Source of the DNA: Candidatus Fermentithermobacillaceae bacterium UBA3951
GTDB lineage: Bacteria; Bacillota; Sulfobacillia; Fermentithermobacillales; Fermentithermobacillaceae
DNA length: 9,934 bases
Assembly: GCA_002385465.1 (NCBI GenBank)
Contig: DGDN01000098.1
Span: 1 to 9,934 of the forward strand
Reading direction: 5' to 3'
The position numbers and the translations under genes were made by a program. Positions 1 to 5,664 of this stretch are shown piece after piece. Numbering within the stretch: position 1 is the stretch's first letter; the number at the start of each line of letters is the position of its first letter. The notes under the pieces were generated by a model that worked only from the letters and a program-made list of their open reading frames with translations, was not told the DNA's origin and searched no databases.

Positions 1-345
1 GTCCAGGTGCACGGGGGCTTTGTTGTCCTTGTTGAAGAACGAATCGTCCCCGAATCCCACGTGGAAGGTCGCCTGCAGGTCTTCATCGGCCGAGACGAAA
101 CCCGTCGGAGTCCCGACGGACAGCCCGAACCCCAGTCAGGCGGCCAGACGGCATTCAGGTCCCAGCCTCTCGAACCAGTGCTGCAGGATTTCGGCTATCC
201 TGCCTCCCGAAACCGAGTTCACCGACCCGTCCTTGAGCTCGATGTAGACTGGTTTGTCGATCAGCCCCAAGCGCTCGACCGTCTTTCCATCGATGACAAT
301 GTCGCAGCGCGGCTTCTCTACGTTCGTGGAGGCGCTCCGACATAG
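1..345 (-). pseudogene. Remnant of an M29-type aminopeptidase (aminopeptidase T-like), truncated and with an internal stop
   Basis: Reading the minus strand in the frame whose last codon is 3..1 gives a peptide that I recognise as the C-terminal region of M29 / aminopeptidase T-like metallopeptidases. It contains CDIVIDGKTVERLG, then VYIELKDGSVNSVSGGRIAE, then LGFGLS, then ATFHVGFGDD, and ends NKDNKAPVHLD at the window edge. Family members typically read ..AELGIGLNP.. and ..GTxHIxxGDN..GGxNxxPxHLD, and the match is colinear. The frame is broken by a TGA at 136-138 just before LGFGLS. It has no start: it runs open only to a TAG at 364-366, and the N-terminal half of the family (several hundred residues in full) is missing, replaced by the ABC-2 gene from 371 on. 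The 3' end continues outside the window. I infer a dead gene; a sequencing error could explain the stop but not the missing 5' part. Confidence 0.7.
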
Positions 346-370
346 GTTTAAGCATGATCGCGCCTAACAA

Positions 371-1126
371 TCACAATATCCATTTCCTCTCTATATTCCA
401 CCGGCAATAGTGGAACAAAAGTATCGCAAATCCCAGGAGCACCGTAAAGTCAAACCATACGTTCATATGCCCGGCATGCATGATTGCGCCCTTCAGCATA
501 TCTGCTCCGTATGTGAGAGGGAGACAGTATGAGACAGGGCGCAAGAAGGCAGGCAGGTTCTCTATCGGGAGAAATAGTCCCGACAAGAAGATCATGGGAA
601 ACCGGAAGAAGTTCGAATAGGTCTGCGCTTCGAAGACCTCCTTTGAAAAAACCGCTATTGCGAGGCCAAGAAGGGTCGAAGTCACCGCCATGAGCAATAT
701 GCTTGCTACGGCAACGCTCCAGTTGATCCCCGACAGATCAGTGAGAAAAGCCGCGAACAAAACCGGCGAAAACGCAATGATCACTCCGAAGAGTATCGTG
801 CCGGAAATCTTGGCGAGCACGAGTGTGGTCATGCTGATTGGCGCCAACAACAACCGATCAAACGCGCGAGACCTTCGTTCGAAAGTAATGGTTACCGCCA
901 GCATGGACGTCGTGCCGAACAGGATACTCATACTCATGAGTCCCGACAGGAGTTCCCTGATATTGACAGTCCCTGCACCGGGAGTACGCAGGAATTGCAT
1001 CAAAGTCCAAGAGAGAGGAAAAATGATTCCCCAGCTGATATTGGGCGGCTTAAGATAGTAGTTCTTTATGTCCTTTCTGAGGATGTTCCAGAACGCGATC
1101 CCCCCGAAACAAAGAGGGCAATTCAA
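371..1126 (-). CDS. ABC-2 type transporter permease
   Basis: A 251-residue integral membrane protein of the ABC-2 permease family (DrrB/NodJ-like), which forms the membrane channel of ATP-driven exporters of drugs, polysaccharides or similar substrates. Hydrophobic segments lie at about residues 30-47, 58-80, 101-128, 136-160, 171-188 and 224-242. Family signatures are the cytoplasmic FERRSRAFDRLLLAPIS (82-98, the ERxxGTxxRLLxxPxS region) and PMIFLSGLFLPIENLP (177-192), followed by LPLTYGADMLKGAI (202-215). Length is normal. The first codon is TTG (1124-1126) with no clear Shine-Dalgarno site. The frame stays open upstream to about 1197 but offers no better start, so the N-terminus is uncertain. 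The usual partner ATP-binding gene is absent on both sides: upstream is repeat DNA and downstream a peptidase remnant. The substrate cannot be told. Confidence 0.85.
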   Translation of the reverse strand: MNCPLCFGGIAFWNILRKDIKNYYLKPPNISWGIIFPLSWTLMQFLRTPGAGTVNIRELLSGLMSMSILFGTTSMLAVTITFERRSRAFDRLLLAPISMTTLVLAKISGTILFGVIIAFSPVLFAAFLTDLSGINWSVAVASILLMAVTSTLLGLAIAVFSKEVFEAQTYSNFFRFPMIFLSGLFLPIENLPAFLRPVSYCLPLTYGADMLKGAIMHAGHMNVWFDFTVLLGFAILLFHYCRWNIERKWIL

Positions 1127-1273
1127 AAGAACTCGGGCGCTACGATTTTGAGGTCCTCGCTTTCTCAGTGTTGGAGTCCGGCATGCAATGCAGGATTATC
1201 GTCCGATGCTCATGAAGCTTTGATGCGGGTTGCCGGTGCGCCGGCGCTACCGGGGTCGAGGTTGCTGCGCGGA

Positions 1274-1415
1274 CATTCTGGCCGGGCTTCGCGATCGGCA
1301 GACTGGCGTTCTGACCAACCCGCGAGCGATATACTGACATTCTGACCAGGCTTGCGGTCGGTAGGCCGGCACTCTGACTAGGCTTGCGGTCGGTATTCAG
1401 GATTCAGATCCGGCC
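1274..1415 (+). repeat. Degenerate tandem repeat, period 31-33 bp, about 4.5 units
   Basis: Units begin at 1274 (CATTCTGGCC), 1307 (CGTTCTGACC), 1338 (CATTCTGACC), 1370 (CACTCTGACT) and 1401 (GATTCAGATC, partial), so spacings are 33, 31, 32 and 31 bp. The best-conserved block after the head is AGGCTTGCGGTCGGTA, seen in units 3 and 4 and decayed in units 1 and 2. The units differ throughout and there are no constant-repeat/variable-spacer boundaries, so this is not CRISPR. It ends about 20 bp before the radical SAM start. Confidence 0.75.
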
Positions 1416-1422
1416 CGAAGTT

Positions 1423-1428
1423 AGGTGG
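1423..1428 (+). promoter_or_regulatory. Ribosome binding site that places the radical SAM start at 1434
   Basis: AGGTGG at 1423-1428 sits 5 nt before GTG 1434, an ideal spacing. The upstream GTG at 1425 lies inside this site and so is unlikely to be the start. Starting at 1434 gives MHFKEAKSILS, which matches the usual N-terminus of the family. Confidence 0.7.
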
Positions 1429-1433
1429 TCTTT

Positions 1434-2312
1434 GTGCACTTCAAAGAGGCAAAGTCGATCTTGTCTCCGCAGAACGGGATGAACATCTTCCGCGGATGCA
1501 CGCACGGATGCATCTACTGCGACAGCCGCAGCAAGTGCTACGGCATGGACCACGATTTTGAGGATGTCGAAGTCAAGATCAACGCCCCCGAGCTTCTCGA
1601 GCGGGCCCTCTCACGGAAGAGAAAGAAGTGCATGATTGGCACGGGGGCGATGTCCGACCCCTACATCCCGATCGAGAACCAGCTTAACCTCACGAGAAGG
1701 TGCCTAGAAATCATAGCCGGGCACGGCTTTGGCCTCGCCATCCAGACGAAATCCACGCGGATCCTGAGAGACCTGGACCTCCTAAAGCGCATAAATGATG
1801 CCGCCAAGTGCGTGGTCCAAATGACGCTCACTACTTACGATGAGTCCTTGTGCAAGATCCTCGAGCCCAACGTCTCCACAACAAGAGAGCGCTTTGAGGC
1901 GCTCAAGGTGTTTCGAGACAACGGAATCCCCACAGTTGTGTGGCTATCCCCTATCCTGCCTTTCATCAATGATACAGAGGAGAACGTCCGAGGGCTCCTG
2001 AGTTACTGCGTTGAGGCGCGGGTACGCGGCATTGTTTGCTTCAATATGGGCCTCACCTTACGAGAAGGGAACCGCGAGCACTTCTATCAGAAACTCGATG
2101 AGCATTTCCCGGGACTCAAGGAGAAGTACCACCGTACGTACGGCTACAGCTACATAGTCCTGAGTCCGGATAACGATAGGCTCATGCGGATCTTCCTCAG
2201 TGAGTGCGAAAAGCACGGGATCCTGCACAACGTCGAGGAGATCTTCAGGTACATGCGCACCTTCGAGACCGGCCGAGAGGCGGAACAGTTGAGCCTGTTC
2301 GGGGCTCCCTAG
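1434..2312 (+). CDS. SPL-family (SplB-like / Rv2578c-type) radical SAM protein with a C-terminal clamp-binding motif
   Basis: A 292-residue cytoplasmic radical SAM enzyme. It holds a [4Fe-4S] cluster through CTHGCIYC (residues 22-29, CxxxCxxC) within the family block RGCTHGCIYCDSRSKCY. GTGAMSDPYIPIE (64-76) and the following TIM-barrel strands fit the spore-photoproduct-lyase-like group, whose true SplB member repairs the thymine spore photoproduct. Most relatives, including this one, have no proven substrate. The last residues contain QLSLF (285-289; DNA 2286-2300), a textbook match to the bacterial sliding-clamp (DnaN) binding consensus QL(S/D)LF in an exposed tail. This suggests recruitment to replication or repair sites (inference). 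I chose the GTG at 1434 over 1425 because of the AGGTGG site. It is a single-gene unit, convergent with the nuclease-like gene at 2406-3386. Confidence 0.9.
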   Translation: MHFKEAKSILSPQNGMNIFRGCTHGCIYCDSRSKCYGMDHDFEDVEVKINAPELLERALSRKRKKCMIGTGAMSDPYIPIENQLNLTRRCLEIIAGHGFGLAIQTKSTRILRDLDLLKRINDAAKCVVQMTLTTYDESLCKILEPNVSTTRERFEALKVFRDNGIPTVVWLSPILPFINDTEENVRGLLSYCVEARVRGIVCFNMGLTLREGNREHFYQKLDEHFPGLKEKYHRTYGYSYIVLSPDNDRLMRIFLSECEKHGILHNVEEIFRYMRTFETGREAEQLSLFGAP

Positions 2313-2315
2313 AAA

Positions 2316-2379
2316 AGCCCGGGCTGGCGCAGTCGCACCGGTAGGCACACAGACCGGAGCACCGGTCCCGTGGGATCCC
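2316..2379 (+). terminator. Candidate hairpin terminator between convergent genes
   Basis: Just after the radical SAM stop lies the perfect palindrome AGCCCGGGCT (2316-2325). It is followed by a GC-rich hairpin GACCGG-AGCA-CCGGTC (2352-2367) and the palindrome GGGATCCC (2372-2379). The position between two converging genes suits a bidirectional terminator, but no T-tract follows on either strand, so this is tentative. Confidence 0.35.
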
Positions 2380-2407
2380 GCAGTGATACCCCTGCAGTGA
2401 TACCCCT
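2380..2407 (+). repeat. 14-bp perfect tandem duplication
   Basis: GCAGTGATACCCCT occurs at 2380-2393 and again at 2394-2407 with no mismatch. The second copy overlaps the stop codon (2406-2408) of the minus-strand nuclease-like gene. It is probably a recent slippage duplication. Confidence 0.85.
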
Positions 2408-3386
2408 AGCGAAGGTTTTTGGCATTGTTCCTATAGTTATTACACAGCTCCGCAACCTTCTTCATGAAGCTGCCCTCGAAATCGGCGGGACCCGTGGGAA
2501 GTGTGTTCGGAATCCGCCTTAAGATACCCGTGGGCGACAGGTCCTTGTAGGTGACCACTATCAACTTGACCCCATGGTCCGCGCATATTGCTTTCTTCAT
2601 TAGGTCTCTGGCCTGTGTTTTCTTGAACTCCTCGACATCAGGGTAGGTTTTGGTAGGGCCGAAATGCTGGGGACCGTGAAACTCGAAACCGTTGCCGTCC
2701 TTGGAGGCTCGGTCCTGATCGGTTCTCCCGGCTCGGCCATGGGCGCCTCTGCCGACTTGGCCATGACCGCTTCTGCCGACTTGGCCGTGGGCGCTTCTGC
2801 CGACTTGGCCGTGAGCGCTTGTCTCGGCTTGGCTCTGCGCGTTCCTCCCGGCTTGGCTCTGCGCGTTCCTCCCGGCTTGGCCTAGCACACTGCTAGCACC
2901 TTGGCCATGGTTGCCCTCCCCATCATCTTCTGTCGGGTAAAGCCGGTCGATTTCCATCTGTTCTCCTGTAGTCGGGTTTACAAGCCATTTTGGTCGGGCG
3001 TTATCCACGTAGTTACGGCTCAGTACGTGGGCATCCAACAGAACCTTAAGTAGGAACTCCCCTTTGTAGGGCTGCATGTGGTAGATCTCCGAAAGCAGTG
3101 CTGCCTGTTTTACCTGCACAAACTCGGGAACCACGGCCCACACGCGTTTTTCCCTGCTAACCAACTCGATTTTAGCCCATCCTCTCTTTACCAGAATGGC
3201 ACATCCCCGCGAGACCGAGGAAGCCGAGATGCTCAAGTGATGGGCCAGCACCGCGATGGACTTGGGTCGAAGCGTCTTTATGGCGATATAGAGTCCTTTC
3301 TCCGCTGGCGAAAGTGCTTTGTCCAAGGATAGCTCCCTTTCAGCCAAGTCTGTCATCCAGTCTACGGCACTCACCTCGTCTGCCAA
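2406..3386 (-). CDS. Winged-helix protein fused to a PD-(D/E)XK-like nuclease domain, with an internal octapeptide repeat
   Basis: A 326-residue protein. Residues about 25-88 form a MarR/HTH_20-like winged helix (SPAEKGLYIAI, then LAHHLSISASSVSRGCAILV and the wing KRVWAVVP). Residues 131-151 (RPKWLVNPTTGEQMEIDRLYP) and 233-281 (GFEFHGPQHFGP, then EEFKKTQARDLMKKAICADHGVKLIVVTY) match a restriction-endonuclease-like fold seen in bacterial proteins with the [FL]E[FY]xGxQH[YF] signature. Likely catalytic-type residues are E145/D147, E235, Q240/H241 and D261. The canonical K of ExK is replaced by H237, so activity is unproven. Between strands 2 and 3, where relatives have a short turn, residues 161-232 are nine octamers of the type GQVGRSAH. 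The start is TTG directly behind a TATAAT box. GTG at residue 5 and ATG at residue 11 are alternatives. Its role (DNA binding or cleavage, mobile-element-derived) is inferred. Confidence 0.75.
   Translation of the reverse strand: MADEVSAVDWMTDLAERELSLDKALSPAEKGLYIAIKTLRPKSIAVLAHHLSISASSVSRGCAILVKRGWAKIELVSREKRVWAVVPEFVQVKQAALLSEIYHMQPYKGEFLLKVLLDAHVLSRNYVDNARPKWLVNPTTGEQMEIDRLYPTEDDGEGNHGQGASSVLGQAGRNAQSQAGRNAQSQAETSAHGQVGRSAHGQVGRSGHGQVGRGAHGRAGRTDQDRASKDGNGFEFHGPQHFGPTKTYPDVEEFKKTQARDLMKKAICADHGVKLIVVTYKDLSPTGILRRIPNTLPTGPADFEGSFMKKVAELCNNYRNNAKNLR
2691..2906 (-). repeat. 24-bp coding minisatellite (octapeptide repeat)
   Basis: This encodes residues 161-232 of the nuclease-like protein in nine 8-residue registers. 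The best are GQAGRNAQ, SQAGRNAQ, SQAETSAH, GQVGRSAH, GQVGRSGH, GQVGRGAH and GRAGRTDQ. The core (2739-2882) is nearly perfect at the DNA level, and adjacent units differ by one to a few bases, which indicates recent slippage or gene-conversion-like expansion. A 24-bp unit keeps the frame whatever the copy number. Confidence 0.9.
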
Positions 3387-3415
3387 ATTATACCATCTCT
3401 CTAGGTGAGTTACCA
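3387..3415 (-). promoter_or_regulatory. Candidate promoter with a perfect extended -10 box abutting the TTG start
   Basis: On the minus strand, TATAAT (3392-3387) is preceded by TGG (3395-3393), making an extended -10 TGnTATAAT. A weak -35 TGGTAA (3415-3410) lies 17 nt further up. Transcription would begin about 6-8 nt into the annotated nuclease-like gene. Either the mRNA is nearly leaderless, or translation starts at GTG 3374 or ATG 3356. Confidence 0.5.
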
Positions 3416-3456
3416 GGATTTGTTAGTCCAGTAGTTCCGTCTCCGTGCAAAAACCT

Positions 3457-3525
3457 AGGGTTTTCGACAACCCGTGCTCCTATGCATGGGTCTCCCGGGA
3501 AATATGCACCGGTGGGGGTGTCCTG
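3457..3525 (+). repeat. Dispersed intergenic repeat, copy 1 (hairpin plus first array unit)
   Basis: It aligns without gaps to 5167-5235, with about 49 of 69 bases identical by my hand count. The repeat opens with AGGGTTTTCGACA, where GGGTT (3458-3462) and AACCC (3469-3473) form a hairpin around TTCGAC. It then reaches the shared block CGGGAAATATG, 22 nt beyond the hairpin in both copies. Copy 1 lies about 70 bp upstream of the minus-strand nuclease-like gene. Confidence 0.75.
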
Positions 3526-3675
3526 CGGGAAATACGCCCAGGTGAAAACGTCGTGGCCGGAAGCATGCGCCCGTGGGGGTATTTTCCAGCGATGCTTGCA
3601 CCGGTGGAAGCATCCCGCTCAAACCCATGCTCAGGTGAAAGCATCCAGGGGTGTTTGCCGGGGTATGCTGGGCTT
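3496..3675 (+). repeat. Degenerate tandem array, period 30-31 bp, 5-6 units
   Basis: Units start near 3496 (CGGGAAATATGCACCGGTGG), 3526 (CGGGAAATACGCCCAGGTGA), 3557 (CCGGAAGCATGCGCCCGTGG), 3588 (AGCGATGCTTGCACCGGTGG) and 3619 (TCAAACCCATGCTCAGGTGA), with a faint sixth near 3648. The anchor common to all is a TGC followed 3 nt later by GGTGR. Decay is spread over the whole unit, which argues against CRISPR. Confidence 0.75.
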
Positions 3676-3801
3676 TTACTCTTGTACCAGCAATCTACAC
3701 TGTCGCCGAGCATGCTCTTCCGGTTACCGCTCATATCACCGTGACTGCTCCATGTCTAGGCGCGCGTACTCTCAGGCCCCGAGGCAACACCTCCACGCTG
3801 G

Positions 3802-4170
3802 CTATCTGTGGTCCGATTCACCTTTCAACAGTCCGCGAAGCAGGCGACCGACCTCTTCCTCCTCCAGGAAGGGGGCTATTCTCTTCAGAGCCTGTAGGTC
3901 GGGAGGCGGGACGGCACGAACCAGAGCCACTAAGGCCTCATCGTCAATAAAGGGTGCAAAGGGAGCCAGTTCTTCGAACCTATAGTCTCCGGGCTCGTTC
4001 AGTAGTCTCATGAATATGCGTGAGCACATCTCTGGCGGAAGGTACGCACTCAGCTGCCGCAGCTGCTCCAGTGCGAGGTTTTCTTCGAAGTCCTGAACCA
4101 GGGAGGCAAGTTTGGAGGAACCAAGGAAGGGCGCCAATCTGAACACTTCTGATTCCGACGGACGAGGCAC
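3802..4170 (-). CDS. Small helical-repeat protein of unknown function
   Basis: A 122-residue soluble protein that I do not recognise by name. It is built from about four copies of an amphipathic two-helix motif: RLAPFLGSSKLASLV (11-25), QLSAYLPPEMCSRIFMRLL (39-57), LAPFAPFIDDEALVALVRA (68-86) and RIAPFLEEEEVGRLLRGLL (97-115). Each repeat is about 28-30 residues with an (L/I)APFL core, like HEAT-type or other alpha-solenoid scaffolds. That makes a protein-interaction role plausible. It lies 67 bp downstream of the DUF5694-type gene on the same strand and could be co-transcribed with it. The GTG at 4170 has no well-spaced ribosome site. GGGGAGG (about 4195-4189) is ideally placed instead for an in-frame CTG at 4182, which would add LLER at the N-terminus. 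Confidence 0.65.
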   Translation of the reverse strand: MPRPSESEVFRLAPFLGSSKLASLVQDFEENLALEQLRQLSAYLPPEMCSRIFMRLLNEPGDYRFEELAPFAPFIDDEALVALVRAVPPPDLQALKRIAPFLEEEEVGRLLRGLLKGESDHR

Positions 4171-4237
4171 TCGTTCGAGCAGCCGGAACCTCCCCTACTA
4201 GGGATCCTCCTCTCCTGAAAACCCCTCTACGTGACTT

Positions 4238-5068
4238 TTACTCCAAGTAAGTACGCAGGTCCACCAACTCGTGCTTGGGCGAGCACTGTATCGTGTGCTT
4301 TAGGATGGGGATATGTCCGGCGCCATAGATAACAAGAATCCTGTCCTTGGGCGACTCGGTGATCCGCTTCAGGTTGGCAAAGATGCGCAGGTTCCGGTTG
4401 AACCACCAACCGGTTATGAAGTCGGGCATCGTGAAATCACCGCGGGGGCTGTCGATCCACGTTAGGTACATCCCGTGAGACACCGCCAGCCTCTCATCGC
4501 TATTTAGGTATAGAAGATGCTCGCGCAGGGTGTGGTCCGCCCTATGCTCGTCGGAAAGAGTCGTAAGGCGCTTCCCCATCTCGGGCAAAAGACTCTCATG
4601 CAGGGCATACCAGAGGTCCGTCTCTGACATCCCTTCGGCTTTCTCCTCCAGTCGCTTTCTGGCATACTCAAAGAGCTGAGACCTAGGGAAGTACAGTCCT
4701 CCCCATTCATCTATTGTGTAAACGCGGTCGTGGCCCATGGCTGCGGCCACCCGAAACCCCAGTTGCTGGTACTCATCCACCTTGAGCTCCAGGTTACCTG
4801 CCCGGTAGGCCTGATACTCCTCGTTAACCTCCGAGTCGTCCTCCGCCCGGATCTCCAGCGCAACCTTGGTCGGACGGAACTCAATCAGGCGCTGGACGAC
4901 GTCGGCGATTTCCGCCTGCCTTCGCTCCGACAGCATGTCCTCCCGCTTCTCCGGGTTGAAGGCATCTTTGTTGTAGTACGCAAAGTGGAAGGTGCCTACA
5001 AGCAGGACTTTGGCTCGCTCGCTGATGCCGACCAGTTCCCAAAGAGAGCTCCCTGAGTGTTGGTTCAT
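4238..5068 (-). CDS. DUF5694-type protein (TraB/ChaN-like fold)
   Basis: A 276-residue soluble protein. It shows the conserved blocks I associate with DUF5694: KVLLVGTFHF (20-29), a region of charged residues with QAEIADVVQRLIEFRPTKVA (51-70) followed by LE, then QQLGFRVAAAMGHDRVYTID (101-120), WWFNRNLRIFANL (221-233) and VIYGAGHIPIL (247-257). The paired GTFHF and GxGH motifs resemble TraB/PrgY/GumN/ChaN superfamily proteins, in which conserved His and Glu residues are thought to bind metal or act catalytically. No biochemical role is established for this group as far as I know. The ATG start is supported by AAGGAG (12 nt upstream, a rather long spacing). Its 5' region carries copy 2 of the dispersed hairpin repeat, and the helical-repeat gene follows it. 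Confidence 0.8.
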   Translation of the reverse strand: MNQHSGSSLWELVGISERAKVLLVGTFHFAYYNKDAFNPEKREDMLSERRQAEIADVVQRLIEFRPTKVALEIRAEDDSEVNEEYQAYRAGNLELKVDEYQQLGFRVAAAMGHDRVYTIDEWGGLYFPRSQLFEYARKRLEEKAEGMSETDLWYALHESLLPEMGKRLTTLSDEHRADHTLREHLLYLNSDERLAVSHGMYLTWIDSPRGDFTMPDFITGWWFNRNLRIFANLKRITESPKDRILVIYGAGHIPILKHTIQCSPKHELVDLRTYLE

Positions 5069-5166
5069 CTGCTATCACTGCTCCTTGTGTCATGCTCCAA
5101 CACAGAGTCGTGTTCAACGCCGGGCCGCTGGAGTCCTTTGTCTGGAATCCTCAGTGAGCCTCGGAG

Positions 5167-5265
5167 AGGGTTTTCGACACCCTGAGAGCCTGCACACAGG
5201 TTTGGCGGGAAATATGTGCAGGTGGAGATGTTCCGTGGGAAAGCACACCCCGGCAGGGACATCTT
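5167..5265 (+). repeat. Dispersed intergenic repeat, copy 2 (hairpin plus two array units)
   Basis: AGGGT (5167-5171) and ACCCT (5179-5183) form a hairpin with loop TTTCGAC. After 22 nt, array units begin at 5206 (CGGGAAATATGTGCAGGTGG) and 5236 (TGGGAAAGCACACCCCGGCA), a 30-bp period. It is homologous to 3457-3525 and lies about 100 bp upstream of the minus-strand DUF5694-type gene. Confidence 0.75.
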
Positions 5266-5274
5266 TCAGCGCTA

Positions 5275-5310
5275 GGAGCCCAGCCGCGCCGGGTGGCCGG
5301 ACTGGGCTCC
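5275..5310 (-). terminator. Strong hairpin downstream of the secreted-protein remnant
   Basis: GGAGCCCAG (5275-5283) and CTGGGCTCC (5302-5310) form a perfect 9-bp inverted repeat around an 18-nt loop that can pair further. On the minus strand it starts 15 nt after the stop at 5326, a typical terminator position, but no T-run follows. Confidence 0.45.
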
Positions 5311-5635
5311 ATCACTCGGGTTCAATCACCTGAGGTTTCTACTCCCTTGGATAGCATCTTGGACCACGGACAGCGGTACAAGAACCCGGGTGCCGTTTAC
5401 GGTGTAGTAGGGCACGAACTCTCCGTCGCCGGCGTCCTCCGGGAGGATGAATGTCACGATCTGTCCGGCGTTTGCCCATATGCTGGCGGCATACCCGACA
5501 TCCAGGTCGGCCTCGTCATCAGGAAGCGAGTCGGATCCGACGGGCTCGAAGTGGGCCGTCACAGTGACATCGCCGTCTGGCATCACAAACACTGTGGATG
5601 CGGCAAACAGCCAGCGAGGGTCGACAGGGTTCGCC

Positions 5636-5664
5636 TTGCCATTGGCCGGGTCAATAGTGATAAT
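5636..5664 (+). promoter_or_regulatory. Sigma-70-type promoter of vapBC
   Basis: TTGCCA (5636-5641, 5/6 to TTGACA), a 17-nt spacer and GATAAT (5659-5664, 5/6 to TATAAT) give one of the best promoters in the window. Transcription would start near 5671, leaving a leader of about 45 nt before vapB. Confidence 0.65.

Larger units (their letters stand above)
1127..1433. other. Gene-free interval carrying a degenerate tandem array
   Basis: This 300-bp gap separates the divergent ABC-2 permease and radical SAM genes. I see no convincing gene in it. The minus-strand open frame at 1140-1340 translates the repeat array and has no recognisable domain or ribosome site. The right half holds the 31-33 bp array listed separately. 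No strong promoter for either flanking gene is evident by eye. Confidence 0.6.
3387..3801. other. Gene-free interval with promoter, hairpin and tandem array
   Basis: This 415-bp stretch lies between the helical-repeat gene and the nuclease-like gene. Open frames here on both strands are translations of repeats without domains, starts or compositional support. It holds the promoter at 3387-3415, the hairpin at 3458-3473 and the 30-31 bp array at 3496-3675. From about 3676 to 3801 I see nothing recognisable. Confidence 0.6.

Noticed and set aside
136..138. TGA as selenocysteine or recoded codon in the M29-type gene
   Set aside because: There is no family precedent at this position that I know of, no obvious downstream stem-loop, and the gene is 5'-truncated anyway.
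7..345. 112-codon plus-strand open frame
   Set aside because: It is the reverse-strand shadow of the M29-type remnant. It has no recognisable domain or ribosome site.
1140..1340. 66-codon minus-strand frame upstream of the ABC-2 permease
   Set aside because: It mainly translates the 31-33 bp array, has no domain and no ribosome site, and is not an ATPase remnant.
2664..2885. Plus-strand repeat protein (ASADLAV-type repeats)
   Set aside because: It is the antisense shadow of the minisatellite in the nuclease-like gene, whose own frame carries conserved domains on both sides.
3496..3675. CRISPR array
   Set aside because: Similarity decays over the whole 30-31 bp unit, with no constant repeat and unique spacer alternation, and no cas genes nearby. 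The same applies to 1274-1415.
3314..3985. 223-codon plus-strand frame across the intergenic array
   Set aside because: It overlaps two minus-strand genes and repeats, with low-complexity Ser/Arg/Pro composition and no domain.
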